Positions 53,850 through 63,087 are shown, numbered from the stretch's first letter. The stretch: 64,000 nucleotides of DNA from Streptomyces sp. NBC_01294 (GCF_035917235.1 NZ_CP108423.1:3785001-3849000), one strand, 5' to 3'. Translations and numbers: made by a program. The notes: generated by a model not told the origin, from the letters alone.

Positions 53850-54209
53850 GTGGGCGGTGTGTGGACGTACGCGCAGGACAGCGGTTACACATCTCGGCAG
53901 TCCCTGGTGGGCTTCACCGTGAAGGCCACTGACGGTGCCATCGGGCACGTGGACCGCCAGCAGGACCAGCCCGGCAGGCAGCACCTGGTGGTCGACACCG
54001 GCGTGTGGGTGTTCGGCAAGAGTGTCCTGATCCCGGCCGGCGCCGTCACCGGCATCGACCCCGACGCACAGACGGTGACGCTCTCGGGCACGCAGGAAGA
54101 GATCAAAGCAGCACCTCAGTTCACCACCGACAGCGATACGGCCGACGACGATTACCTCTCCGCGGTCGGCGACTACTACGTCGCCCTTCGACGCCCGCTC
54201 GCGCCCTGA
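53850..54209 (+). CDS. PRC-barrel domain protein (copy 2)
   Basis: 119 aa from GTG 53850 with GAGGAG 10 bp upstream. 'SLVGFTVKATDGAIGHVDRQ' and 'HLVVDTGVWVFGKSVLIPAG' form the barrel; 'EIKAAPQFTTDSDTADDDYL' is the acidic end. Diverged paralogue of the gene at 50331. Role unknown. Confidence 0.85.
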   Translation: MGGVWTYAQDSGYTSRQSLVGFTVKATDGAIGHVDRQQDQPGRQHLVVDTGVWVFGKSVLIPAGAVTGIDPDAQTVTLSGTQEEIKAAPQFTTDSDTADDDYLSAVGDYYVALRRPLAP

Positions 54210-54271
54210 CGCAAAGGGCCAATTGCCGGCCCCGCACAGTTGGGCTGGTACGCACCGCAACCACGTCGTGG

Positions 54272-55057
54272 TCAGTAGGCGGCGAGGGAGATGGCGGTGT
54301 AGTGAGCGGTGAACGCTGCCACGGTCAGGGCGTGGAAGACCTCGTGGTAACCGAACCAGCGGGGTGAGGGGTCAGGGCGCTGGAGGGCGTAGACGACCGC
54401 ACCTGCGCTGTAGAGGAGCCCGCCGGTCACGATCAAAGCGAGTACGGCCGCCCCGCCGCTGTGCAGGAAGTCGGGCAGATAGCGCACCGGTGCCCAGCCC
54501 AGGGCCAGGTAGCAGGGGGTGTACAGCCAGCGGGGAGCTCCGACCCACAGGACGCGGAAGGCGATGCCCGCCAGGGCGCCCGTCCACACGATCCACAGGA
54601 GGACGGATCGCTGGCCAGGGGGAAGAAGGAGCACGGCAAGCGGGGTGCAGGTCCCGGCGATGATCAGGAAGATGTTCGCGTGGTCGAGGCGACGCAGAAC
54701 GGCCTCACCGAGTGGCCCCCAGGTGCCGAGGTGGTAGACGGCGCTCGTACCGAACAGCAGCCATGCGGAGACGGAGTACACGGTGCAGGCCAGGACGGCC
54801 GGCGGTGTCTCGGCCAGGCAGATGAGGACGATACCGGCGGCCAGCGACGCGGGGACCATTCCTGCGTGAAGCCAGCCTCGCAGCTTCGGCTTGATCGGCT
54901 CGACCAGATCGGCCGCCCGCTCGACCAGGTCGGCAACCGGATGGTTGCGCTCGTGTCCCCCAACCGCCGGTGTGGAGGAAGCACCGCCAAATTCGGCTTG
55001 GTCTCGGGACACTGCTTCCCATCCCGACTCGGACTGCTGGGCATCGCTCGCAACCAT
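54272..55057 (-). CDS. Hemolysin III / PAQR family membrane protein
   Basis: 261 aa with seven membrane segments. The conserved 'TSAVYHLGTWG' (Ser/His) and 'LDHANIFLIIAGTCTPLAVL' (Asp-His) and final 'GYHEVFHALTVAAFTAHYTA' carry the zinc-binding residues of the PAQR hydrolase fold. Bacterial members affect membrane fluidity. The first 50 residues are a charged extension. Convergent with PRC copy 2. Confidence 0.9.
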   Translation of the reverse strand: MVASDAQQSESGWEAVSRDQAEFGGASSTPAVGGHERNHPVADLVERAADLVEPIKPKLRGWLHAGMVPASLAAGIVLICLAETPPAVLACTVYSVSAWLLFGTSAVYHLGTWGPLGEAVLRRLDHANIFLIIAGTCTPLAVLLLPPGQRSVLLWIVWTGALAGIAFRVLWVGAPRWLYTPCYLALGWAPVRYLPDFLHSGGAAVLALIVTGGLLYSAGAVVYALQRPDPSPRWFGYHEVFHALTVAAFTAHYTAISLAAY

Positions 55058-55224
55058 GTGGTCATGCTAGGAGCCTGCCCGCAGGCCTTCCCGGAGGACT
55101 GCCGCAGACTGCCGGCCCGGCGTCGCCGGACGTGCCCGGTCAGCCGCCTCATGGTTCCGGCCGGGGAGGCGTGCCGGCGAATGGAGCCCGGGAAGTCGTG
55201 TAATTCGGTGGGTCACGGGAACGA

Positions 55225-56208
55225 TCAGAGCTTCCGAACGGGCCTCTCCGCTCTCCTACGTTCAAGGACCGCCGATGCTTCCCGAGTTCCACTCCCACGC
55301 ATCCGCCCCCCTTTCCCATCAGCTGGTACAGCGACTGGGATTGGACCCGCGCCTCGAAGCCAGCCGAATCGACGTCGAGCGTGTCGCGGACATCGCCGTC
55401 GTGGCATCGGCCCACTCCGACGGATACGCGGCCACTGCACACCTCCTCGGACTGCTCGCGGCTCCCTCAGCACGTTGCGCGCCACTTCCTGTGCCGTCGC
55501 GATCATGTGAGGGCTGTTGTACGGCGCTGCCATCCTGCTGACGCTTTCGTTTGGCGTGACCCGGATGGTCACCCACGCAGCAGGTATTCCGTCCTCAGGT
55601 CTGGCCGGCGCAGCCTCCACTCGCATGGATGTGACCCCCGGCCCTCCGTCGGACGGCAGGAACGCCTCGATAATCTCCCTGCGCACCTTCTCCCGGATCG
55701 CTACGGGAGGAATCGGGTCAGTGGATGTGGTCACGACCGCCGGCATGCCTCTCGCCTGAAGCCCAGCACGCAACTCGCGGGTCAAGCTGTCCAGGCTCTT
55801 CGGTCGACGCGAGCTGACCTCGATACCGAATCGCATCTCACCGGCGTCGAGGAGTAGATCGGGCCCCTCGCCTCCGTTGAACCGGAACGGCACACCACTC
55901 TCCGCAAGGTGCGACGCAACCGTGAGTTCGGCTCGGTGCGTAAGGAAGAGCTCCATACCCTCCGCGCTCTGGTCCCAGAACCCCCGGAAATCCTGACGCT
56001 TTGCAAGGAGCCCGTCAGGCTGGACCCGCTCCAGAATGGCGAGGGTCTCCTCTATCGCCGTCAGGATGGGGCTTCGCCACCACGCATGGACGGCGCCCCG
56101 GTAGCGGCTCGGACGCTCCGCCTCGAAGTACCAACGCAGTGGGTGGGTCGGAACTCCGTCCATCCACTGGCTGAGAACTGGCAGGCCATTTCCGCTCCGG
56201 TCAACCAT
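55225..56208 (-). CDS. Hypothetical protein with nuclease-like core, degraded tail
   Basis: 327 aa. The core 'AELTVASHLAESGVPFRFNG' and 'GEGPDLLLDAGEMRFGIEVS' resembles the PD-(D/E)xK order (Pro-Asp, then Glu-x-Ser in place of Lys). That is suggestive, not proof. After about residue 250 the sequence turns into Arg/Pro-rich text ('RIRRSGPMPRRRCPRHARRR') that overlaps a GC-biased frame on the other strand, so the natural end is probably near 55,460 and the 3' part is a junction or frameshift. Confidence 0.5.
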   Translation of the reverse strand: MVDRSGNGLPVLSQWMDGVPTHPLRWYFEAERPSRYRGAVHAWWRSPILTAIEETLAILERVQPDGLLAKRQDFRGFWDQSAEGMELFLTHRAELTVASHLAESGVPFRFNGGEGPDLLLDAGEMRFGIEVSSRRPKSLDSLTRELRAGLQARGMPAVVTTSTDPIPPVAIREKVRREIIEAFLPSDGGPGVTSMRVEAAPARPEDGIPAAWVTIRVTPNESVSRMAAPYNSPHMIATAQEVARNVLREPRAVRGGVQWPRIRRSGPMPRRRCPRHARRRFGWLRGAGPIPVAVPADGKGGRMRGSGTREASAVLERRRAERPVRKL

Positions 56209-56257
56209 CCATGGATCCTACGAGCCAGCCGGTCCCTCGTGCCATCAGGTTCTGGCG

Positions 56258-56417
56258 CTAGGTGTATTGCCTCGTTAGGTTGGGGACGCGGCTTGCGGGT
56301 GGTTTGCCTGCGAGTGCGGTGTGTCCGCGGTGGTGATTGTAGGAGTGGAGCCAGCCGGGGAACGCTTCGCGGCGTTCGATGTCTGACCGGTAGGGGCGGG
56401 CGTAGGCCCTTGACGGC
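56258..56417 (-). pseudogene. 3' end of an IS481-type transposase
   Basis: 'AYARPYRSDIERREAFPGWL' and 'HSYNHHRGHTALAGKPPASR', ending 'VPNLTRQYT', is the C-terminal rve/integrase-core end of IS481-family transposases. The rest of the gene and the IS ends are absent, so it is a fossil next to the quinone reductase. Confidence 0.85.
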
Positions 56418-56551
56418 CTCGGTCTCCTGTCCCAGACCCGGGTGCAAAGCAGGCGTCTCAGCTCTCGGCAAGGGCGGCGGGCTGGTCTGCTTGCCGGGAA
56501 TCGGATCGCCATCAACGGGGTTGGTGGGGGATGAGCCGTTATTGGAGGGCC

Positions 56552-57562
56552 ATGCGAGCGATTCAGGTGCACGAAGTGGGCGGTCCCGAGGTGCTGCAGG
56601 AGGTCGATGTGGACCAGCCGCGGCCGGGTCCGGGCGAGGCGGTCGTGGAGGTCGCCGCATCCGGGGTCAACTTCCTCGACGTCTACCACCGCGAGGGCCG
56701 GTACAGCCTCCCGCTGCCCTTCACCCCGGGCGCTGAGGGCGCGGGCACGGTCGTCGAAGTTGGACCCGGCGTCGCTGACGTCGCAGTGGGGGACCGGGTC
56801 GGTTGGGTGGAGATTCCCGGCACTTATGCCGAGCGGGCCGTCGTGGACTCCTCCCGGCTGGTGCCGCTGCCCGACGATATCGGCTTCGAGACCGCCGCCG
56901 CCGTGCTCCTCCAAGGCATGACCGCGCACTATCTCGTCAAGGACGCCTACCCGGTTCAGGGGGGCGACACGGTGCTCGTGCATGCGGCTGCTGGTGGCAT
57001 GGGGCTGCTTTTGACCCAGCTCATCACCCATCTCGGCGGCAGGGTGATCGGCACGACGTCGACCACGGCGAAGGCCGAGCTGGCGAAGCGTGCCGGGGCC
57101 GCTGAGGTGATCCTTTCCTCCGCAGTCGACGATCTCGCAGCCGAGGTGAGGCGGCTCAACGGCGGTCAGGGACTGCCGGTTGTCTTCGACGGCGTCGGCG
57201 CGCACACCTTCGATGCGAGCCTCGCCAGCCTGCGAACCCGCGGCCATCTCGTGCTCTTCGGCGCGGCAAGTGGTGCCGTGCCGCCGTTTGATCCGATTCG
57301 GCTCGCCCACGGCGGTTCGCTGACCCTGATCCGGCCCAGCCTCGGGGACTTCATCGCCGATCGGTCCGAACTGCTCCGACGGGCCGCCGATGTGTTCGAG
57401 TGGGTGCGCTCCAAGGCGCTTGAGGTCACCGTAACGGGCCGCTACGCATTGTCCGAGGCCGCCCAGGCCCACAGCGATCTGGAGGCTCGGCGTACCACCG
57501 GCAAGCTGCTCGTCGTACCCGATGCGGCCGCTATTGGACGCCGCGAGGAGACGCAGAGCTGA
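56552..57562 (+). CDS. Zinc-free NADPH:quinone oxidoreductase (MDR family)
   Basis: 336 aa. 'MRAIQVHEVGGPEVLQEVDV' start, 'PGAEGAGTVVEVGPGV' catalytic-domain loop and nucleotide-binding 'VLVHAAAGGMGLLLTQLI' are typical of quinone reductase (Qor) proteins. No zinc-binding cysteines. It reduces quinones or enones with NADPH. An ATG at 56531 is an alternative start. It is adjacent to an IS relic. Confidence 0.9.
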   Translation: MRAIQVHEVGGPEVLQEVDVDQPRPGPGEAVVEVAASGVNFLDVYHREGRYSLPLPFTPGAEGAGTVVEVGPGVADVAVGDRVGWVEIPGTYAERAVVDSSRLVPLPDDIGFETAAAVLLQGMTAHYLVKDAYPVQGGDTVLVHAAAGGMGLLLTQLITHLGGRVIGTTSTTAKAELAKRAGAAEVILSSAVDDLAAEVRRLNGGQGLPVVFDGVGAHTFDASLASLRTRGHLVLFGAASGAVPPFDPIRLAHGGSLTLIRPSLGDFIADRSELLRRAADVFEWVRSKALEVTVTGRYALSEAAQAHSDLEARRTTGKLLVVPDAAAIGRREETQS

Positions 57563-57981
57563 TCGCGGGTGACGAGGTCGGGGATCTTGGAGACTGAGAT
57601 GTCGAGGGCATGGCCGATAGTCATCGCCAAGATCCCCGACACCGTCAGGCACTCAGCAGGCCGAGATCAAGTTCTGGCGGGTTTCTGGCGTATCTGGGTC
57701 ACACCCCTTCAAGATCCCTCAGACGAGACCTGGCTCACCCGTCCACAACCTCCCGGGACAGAACAGCTAGGTGCAGGTCGACCGTAAGACGGCAAAACAC
57801 CACGCTGCATCCCCACGAGAGCAGATCTCAGGCCCAGCCGCAGACGTCCGACATCGCACCAGCAGCACTAGTTGGAACAGCGATTGCCCCTGCAAGGTCA
57901 CCTCAAAATCGCCGCTGTCGGACCCCAGAACTGCCGGTCCGATCGAAGCGGTCAAGCACCCGCCTCGGCAAGCGCGGTTCA
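57563..57981. other. Spacer without supported gene
   Basis: About 420 bp between the quinone reductase gene and the arm sequence of att copy 3. I see no intact ORF. Confidence 0.4.
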
Positions 57982-58021
57982 CGTGCCCCAGCCGTGCCCT
58001 TAGGGGCGGTAAACAGCGGTC
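57982..58021 (+). promoter_or_regulatory. Arm-type sequence of attachment region 3
   Basis: CGTGCCCCAGCCGTGCCCTT followed by AGGGGCGGTAAACAGCGGTC, 130 bp left of core copy 3. More diverged than the others in its first half. Confidence 0.65.
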
Positions 58022-58111
58022 ATCACGGGTGCGGGCAAGGCCCTCCAGAGACCTCGGCAGAGGGGCATACTCCCAGGTCAGAGGCTATACCAGCACGCCG
58101 AGCACCATTGA

Positions 58112-58153
58112 TTCCCAAGCTTATAGCGCGGGTTCGATTCCCGTCATCCGCTC
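58112..58153 (+). repeat. att core copy 3
   Basis: 42 bp identical to the tRNA-Gly 3' end, with the downstream hairpin and TTCTTCGTTGTCT also preserved. Confidence 0.92.
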
Positions 58154-58205
58154 TTGAACGAAGGCCCAGGTCAGCGACCTGGGCCTTCTTCGTTGTCTGT
58201 CATGG

Positions 58206-58778
58206 TCAGCGCGCCAACTCGGCCAGGGCCCGGAGGCCTTCGAGCACTTCGGCGGCAGTGGGGGCACTGGAGGGGTCGCTGAGGCACTGGAGCATCACGC
58301 CCGACACGAGCGCCAACTGCACGGTGCCGAGGGTGCGGACGGAGGTGTCCGGCACGTCCTCCTCGCGGACGCCGTCCAGGATGGCCGCCATGCCGCGCCG
58401 CCCCTGAGCGGTGCCCCCGGCCAGAGCGGCGCGCAGCTCCGGCTGCCGCTGGGCCTGCATGAACAGTTCCACCGAGGCGAGCCAGAGGTCGGGGTGCGCA
58501 CCGAAGTCCTCGATCAGGCTCTCCCAGATGCGCTCGAAGTGCGCTCTGGAGGAGCCGTCGGCGTCGGGGACCAGCGCCCGGCCCATCGCGTCGCCCCACT
58601 CGTCGAGGATCTCGAACAGGGCGTGGTTGAGCAGTGCCTCGCGTGAGCCGTAGTGGTAGCCGACGGCGGCCGTGCTCACGCCGGCCGCCGTGGCGATGTC
58701 ACGCACAGAGGTGCGGTCGTATCCCTTTTCCCGCAGGCAGGCTTTGGCGCCGATGAGCAGGGCTTCGCGGTTTCCCAT
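58206..58778 (-). CDS. TetR-family regulator
   Basis: 190 aa; ATG 58778 ('MGNREALLIGAKACLREKGY') chosen over the longer frame. HTH 'TSVRDIATAAGVSTAAVGYH' and 'YGSREALLNHAL'. Divergent from the esterase gene across a 97-bp gap with a palindrome, so it likely represses it. The ligand is unknown. Confidence 0.88.
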   Translation of the reverse strand: MGNREALLIGAKACLREKGYDRTSVRDIATAAGVSTAAVGYHYGSREALLNHALFEILDEWGDAMGRALVPDADGSSRAHFERIWESLIEDFGAHPDLWLASVELFMQAQRQPELRAALAGGTAQGRRGMAAILDGVREEDVPDTSVRTLGTVQLALVSGVMLQCLSDPSSAPTAAEVLEGLRALAELAR

Positions 58779-58841
58779 GCTCACGAGCCTAGCGCCCGTG
58801 TGACACGAACGCCTCATGCGATCGAGTTATACAAACGTATT

Positions 58842-58853
58842 GCACGATCGTGC
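58842..58853. promoter_or_regulatory. Palindrome GCACGATCGTGC in the TetR/esterase gap
   Basis: Perfect 12-bp palindrome 22 bp before the esterase ATG and 63 bp from the TetR start; candidate TetR operator. Confidence 0.5.
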
Positions 58854-58875
58854 CAATCTGCGTAGCGTTCGGGCC

Positions 58876-60447
58876 ATGAGACACACCAGGAACGTTTCCA
58901 AGGGGTTCATCGCCGCCGCCCTCACGCTGACCACGCTGGGCATGGGCCTGGGCGTCGGACTGGCCGGCCCGGCACACGCGGCAGCAGGCGGCACCGCCGG
59001 CACGGTCGTCGGCACCACCGGCGGCGCCGTGCGTGGCACCGCCGACAGCGACGGCCTGCGCAGCTTCCAGGGCATCCCGTACGCGGCCCCGCCGGTAGGG
59101 GACCTGCGCTGGGCCTCGCCACAGCCCGCCGCACCCTGGACCGGGGTGCGCGAGGCGACCGCCCCCGGATCCCCCTGCTCGCAGCCGGCGGGGCTGCCCA
59201 TCGGGGTCCCCAGCGAGGCCGAGGACTGCCTCTACCTGAATGTCACCACCCCCGCCACGCGGACCGGCAAGCGGCCGGTGATCGTGTGGATCCACGGCGG
59301 CAGCCTGATGTTCGGCAGTGGCGACCTGTACGGACCCGAGCGACTGGCCGCCGAAGGCGCCGTCGTCGTGTCGGTCAACTACCGGCTCGGTGTCATGGGC
59401 TTCCTGTCCGATCCGGCGCTCAAGACCTCCGGCGGCCTCGGACTGGAGGACCAGCAGGCGGCGCTGCGCTGGGTCCGCGCCAACGCGGGCGCCTTCGGCG
59501 GCGATCCGGGCAACGTGACGATCATGGGCGAGTCCGGCGGCGGCTACAGCGTCTGCGGCCACCTCGCCTCGCCGAAGTCGACCGGCCTGTTCCACCGCGC
59601 CATCTTGCAGAGCTCGCCCTGCGCCACGGGCGGCTCCCGCACCCGGGAGGAAGCCGAAGCCGAGGCCAAGGCTACGCTCGACAGCCTCAATGAGCTCAAG
59701 AAGTGCAAGGGCTACAAGGACGCGGAGTCCTGCCTGCGCGGCACGGACGCGGCCACGCTCATGAAGGCGTACGGGACCTGGAACGAGCCACGGCCGATCG
59801 CCGGTACGGACCTCATGCCACTGGCCCCCGCCGAGGCGCTGCGCACGGGCAGGTTCAACCGCGTCCCGGTCCTCATCGGGGTCAACCACGATGAGGAGCG
59901 CGGCCGGATCCTCGGCCAGGAGCTGAGGGGCGGTCCCATGCCGCCCGAGGCGTACGAGCCCGAAATCCGCAACGAGTTCGGCGACCGGGCCGACGCGGTC
60001 CTGGCCCGCTACCCGCTGAGCCGCTTCAGCTCCGCCGGCGAGGCCCTGGCAACGGTCCTGACCGACCGCGACTGGTCCGTTCCGACACTGGACACCGCCC
60101 GGCTGCTGTCGCAGTGGACGCCGACCCGGATGTTCGAGTTCAGCGAGCGCGAGACGCCCTCGTGGGCAGGCGACCCGAAGCTCAGCTTCGAGCTCCGCGC
60201 CTCGCACATGTCGGAGCTGCCCTACCTCTTCGACTTCAAGCTGCCACTGTTCGAGAAGCTGACGGAGAAGCAGGAACGCCTCGGCAAGCGGATGACGGAC
60301 ACCTGGGCGGACTTCGCCGAGTCCGGGAAGACGGATTGGCCGAGCTTCCGCAGCGGCGGCTACGTGCAGTCGCTGGCCTCGGGGCCGTGGAAGCGTGCGG
60401 AGTTCACCAAGGACCACGACTACGCGTTCTGGAAGAACCTCCGCTGA
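58876..60447 (+). CDS. Secreted type-B carboxylesterase/lipase
   Basis: 523 aa. Signal peptide 1-36 ('GFIAAALTLTTLGMGLGVGL', cleavage after 'AHA'). 'RPVIVWIHGGSLMFGSGD' oxyanion region, nucleophile Ser220 in 'IMGESGGGYSV' (Gly replaces the usual Ala), acid residue in the 'NHDEERGR' segment and His in 'RASHMSELPYLF'. An extracellular ester hydrolase of broad substrate range. Divergent from its presumed TetR repressor. Confidence 0.92.
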   Translation: MRHTRNVSKGFIAAALTLTTLGMGLGVGLAGPAHAAAGGTAGTVVGTTGGAVRGTADSDGLRSFQGIPYAAPPVGDLRWASPQPAAPWTGVREATAPGSPCSQPAGLPIGVPSEAEDCLYLNVTTPATRTGKRPVIVWIHGGSLMFGSGDLYGPERLAAEGAVVVSVNYRLGVMGFLSDPALKTSGGLGLEDQQAALRWVRANAGAFGGDPGNVTIMGESGGGYSVCGHLASPKSTGLFHRAILQSSPCATGGSRTREEAEAEAKATLDSLNELKKCKGYKDAESCLRGTDAATLMKAYGTWNEPRPIAGTDLMPLAPAEALRTGRFNRVPVLIGVNHDEERGRILGQELRGGPMPPEAYEPEIRNEFGDRADAVLARYPLSRFSSAGEALATVLTDRDWSVPTLDTARLLSQWTPTRMFEFSERETPSWAGDPKLSFELRASHMSELPYLFDFKLPLFEKLTEKQERLGKRMTDTWADFAESGKTDWPSFRSGGYVQSLASGPWKRAEFTKDHDYAFWKNLR

Positions 60448-60502
60448 CGCCAAGCGTCGTCCCGCCGACCGAGGCGCCTGGGACGCCGGGCAGCACACGA
60501 CT

Positions 60503-60541
60503 CGTGCCACTACGTGCCAGTCAGGGCGGTAAACAGCGGTC
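60503..60541 (+). promoter_or_regulatory. Arm-type sequence of attachment region 4
   Basis: Nearly identical to the arm at 38778, 130 bp left of core copy 4. Confidence 0.75.
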
Positions 60542-60632
60542 GGCATGGGGGGGTCCGCGGGCCCCGGAACTCGGCTCCGCAGCGGACGTTTTCGCAGGTC
60601 ACCAGGGTTTCAGACCCCCGAGTGCCGAGTGA

Positions 60633-60674
60633 TTCCCAAGCTTATAGCGCGGGCTCGATTCCCGTCATCCGCTC
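60633..60674 (+). repeat. att core copy 4
   Basis: 42 bp, one mismatch (GGGCTCG for GGGTTCG) to the tRNA-Gly 3' end. Confidence 0.92.
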
Positions 60675-60766
60675 TTGCAAGAAGGCCCAGGTCAGCGACC
60701 CGGGCCTTCGTCATTGTCTAGACCTGACTGGTAGGCGCGCACCACTTGCGCACCACATCCTCCCAG

Positions 60767-60985
60767 TCAGGCCCGCTCGGCGGCCTTCTGACGAGCCGCT
60801 TGCACCATCCCGTCAAGGCCGGCCGCCACCTCCTTCTGCCGCTCGTGATCAGAGTGTTGGTGGATCAACGCGGCCTTCTCGGAGGACCGGCCGGCCCGCA
60901 CCATCGTGTCCTCAGCGTCGCCCCGGACCTGGTGGAGAAGGTGTGCCCGGTGTGCCGAAGGTCGTAGAACCCACGAAGAGCAGGC
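60767..60985 (-). pseudogene. int: C-terminal relic of a tyrosine recombinase (integrase)
   Basis: Two frames together give the end of a phage-type integrase: 'GFYDLRHTGHTFSTRSGATL' (with the Arg-His of the catalytic box) in one frame, then after a shift near 60,915-60,925 'DTMVRAGRSSEKAALIHQHS' and 'DHERQKEVAAGLD'. The N-terminal two thirds are missing. Its place beside att copy 4 fits the int-attP arrangement of actinobacterial integrative elements. Confidence 0.85.
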
Positions 60986-61083
60986 CGTCCGACCGTCGAC
61001 GCGGGCACCCACGACGAGGCCCGCGCACTCCATGCTCGCCTTGGCCGTCGCAGGCCGCCGAAGACACCTCGGGCGCTGACCTG

Positions 61084-63087
61084 TCAGTGGTCCTTCTTGC
61101 GCCTGCCTCCGATTTGGTAGGGCCGCATCATCTCGTTGTCCTCGTGCTCGACGATGTGGCAGTGCCAGACGAAGCGACCAGGGTGGTCGAAACGGGCCTT
61201 CACCCGGGTGATTTCTCCCGGGTAGGCGATCACGGTGTCCTTGAAGCCACGCTCCCAGCTCTCCGGCGGAACGGGTGACCCGTTGAACGGTTGCCGGTCA
61301 ACCACCTCGAACGCCACCTCGTGGATGTGGATCGGGTGGGCGTCCACAGTGAAGTTGTGCAGCTCCCAAGTTTCGGTCGCGTTCAGCCTCGGGTTCTCCG
61401 TGACCGGGTCGGCCCAGCCGAGCAACACCGGATTGCCGGCGGAGTCGACTGTCCCGAGCATGGCCTGGACCGGCGTGCCCGGTGGAACCAGGGGATTGCT
61501 GGAGTTCACCTCGTTGAGGGAGAGCCGTCGGGTGACGCTCGCCGAACCGAGCGGCCTGATCCTGGGCAGCCGGAGCCGATCCGGTAGGACGCTCGCATCT
61601 TCGCCCACCAGCGGGCCGACCACGAATTTCATCACCTGCCCGGTGGTGGCCGGATCCGCCACAGGGAAGTCCACGCCTGGTTCGCCCCGGCCGAAGGGTT
61701 CGTCCGCGCCCTCGTTGATGAGGTACAGCTCGGTACCTTCAGCGATCCCGGTGAAGTCGACGATCACGTCGGCCCGCTCCGCGTTGGCCAACAGCAGCCG
61801 TTCCAGCTGAACCGGTTCGGGCAGGAATCCGCCTTCGTTGCCGATCTGCCAGAACGGTACGGCCGACCGGGCCGGCCGGACGGTCGGACTGTCCGTGATC
61901 TTCAGGATCAGGAACCGGGCATTGCATCCATTGAGGAAGCGCAGCCGGTAGCGGCGCGGTTCGACCTCGAACTTCGGCCATGTCCGGCCGTTGACCACCA
62001 TCGTGTTGGCGAAGAATTCGGGGTTCCAGATGGGAGGTACATCAGTGGTGGGAACGTACGGGCCCGCGAACCCGTCGAAGAATTCCCGGCTCGTGGGGTA
62101 GAACAGCGAGCCATCCGAGTTGAACGACCGGTCCTGGATGGCCAGGGGGATCTCGTGGTACCGGGTGCCCGGCGCATCACCGAAGGCGGGCGCCGGTCCG
62201 GGCAGAACCCCCTCGGGCAGGTCGCACTCGCCGCCGCGCAGCAGGTAGAACCCGGCGGGTCCGGCGTAGACGTTGAGCCGGGTCATCCCCAGGGTGTGGT
62301 CGTGGAACCAGAGGGCCGACGCCCGCTGGTCGTTGGCGTACTGAAAGGTCGCTGTACCCGGCTCCCACTTCAGGCCGTGCGCTTCGGCGAACTTCTCCCG
62401 GAACTCGTCGTAGAACGAGCCCACGGTGGCGAATCCAGCGGGAATGTTGTTCGCGCGCGGCAAGTACCACGCCTCGGTGTAGCCGTCGCTCTCCTCGGTG
62501 GAATGCCCACCGTGCAGGTGAGTGACGAGCGGCACGGGTCCGGCATACGGACCCGGCGTCGACGTGAACGTCGGCCGGGAATCGCGCCCGGACTTGCCAC
62601 CCGGAGGATTCGCCCAGTGCAGGGTGGGATCGACCGCCAGCAAGTGCGGGAGGAAACCGCCTTGGCTGTCGACGAGATCGTTCACCCAGGTGACCCGGAC
62701 AGGCCGGTCGGCCTTGGCCTCGATGGTGAACGAGGGGTAGTTGAACGTGGCTTTGTCCCCGAGCGAGCCGTACCCCCACACGGTGGTGGACGGCAGAGTG
62801 GGCGGCAGTACCTGCTGGCTGAACTGCCGGACGCCGATGACGTACGTGTCGATGCCGTGCCGCTGCGGGTGGCGAGCCTTCGGCATCACCGGCGGGATCA
62901 CCAGATTGGTGACGTATTTCGGAATGGTCGTTGGGTCCAGGGTGGGGACTGGGAATGTACGGGCAGACCCGGCCCCCGGGGCCACCGCGGTCCCGTTCGG
63001 GAGTGCCACCGCCCCATTGGGTGCCGGAAGGACCAGGGCCGCCCCACCAACGGCCCCGGCTACGAGCAGGCCTCTTCGCGCGATCAT
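61084..63087 (-). CDS. Multicopper oxidase (CotA/laccase-like), exported
   Basis: 667 aa. N-terminal twin-arginine-like signal 'MIARRGLLVAGAVGGAALVL'. All copper sites are visible: 'THLHGGHS', 'WFHDHTLGM', 'HPIHIHEV' and 'WHCHIVEHEDNEMM' (type 1 plus trinuclear ligands; Met axial region at the end). It oxidises phenols or metals with O2 outside the membrane. No copper chaperone or resistance genes are adjacent. It is the sole intact gene of segment IV. Confidence 0.94.
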   Translation of the reverse strand: MIARRGLLVAGAVGGAALVLPAPNGAVALPNGTAVAPGAGSARTFPVPTLDPTTIPKYVTNLVIPPVMPKARHPQRHGIDTYVIGVRQFSQQVLPPTLPSTTVWGYGSLGDKATFNYPSFTIEAKADRPVRVTWVNDLVDSQGGFLPHLLAVDPTLHWANPPGGKSGRDSRPTFTSTPGPYAGPVPLVTHLHGGHSTEESDGYTEAWYLPRANNIPAGFATVGSFYDEFREKFAEAHGLKWEPGTATFQYANDQRASALWFHDHTLGMTRLNVYAGPAGFYLLRGGECDLPEGVLPGPAPAFGDAPGTRYHEIPLAIQDRSFNSDGSLFYPTSREFFDGFAGPYVPTTDVPPIWNPEFFANTMVVNGRTWPKFEVEPRRYRLRFLNGCNARFLILKITDSPTVRPARSAVPFWQIGNEGGFLPEPVQLERLLLANAERADVIVDFTGIAEGTELYLINEGADEPFGRGEPGVDFPVADPATTGQVMKFVVGPLVGEDASVLPDRLRLPRIRPLGSASVTRRLSLNEVNSSNPLVPPGTPVQAMLGTVDSAGNPVLLGWADPVTENPRLNATETWELHNFTVDAHPIHIHEVAFEVVDRQPFNGSPVPPESWERGFKDTVIAYPGEITRVKARFDHPGRFVWHCHIVEHEDNEMMRPYQIGGRRKKDH

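Larger units (their letters stand above)
38949..58111. mobile_element. Integrated segment II: stress island
   Basis: 19.2 kb between att copies 2 and 3. Gene content is dominated by stress functions (cold shock, RNA helicase, CBS, Hsp20, DUF2267, CsbD, PRC-barrel, SpoIIE phosphatase, STAS, hemolysin III, quinone reductase). Several relics and an internal duplication are present. No integrase or transfer genes are seen. Segments 38,995-39,217 and 57,563-57,981 at its edges have no supported gene. Confidence 0.75.
58154..60632. mobile_element. Integrated segment III
   Basis: 2.5 kb between att copies 3 and 4, carrying only a TetR regulator and the carboxylesterase it probably controls. No mobility gene. 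Confidence 0.7.

Noticed and set aside
57767..57982. Small minus-strand protein or DUF397-like relic left of att copy 3
   Set aside because: Only vague residue similarity, internal stops in neighbouring frames and no start signals; not supportable.
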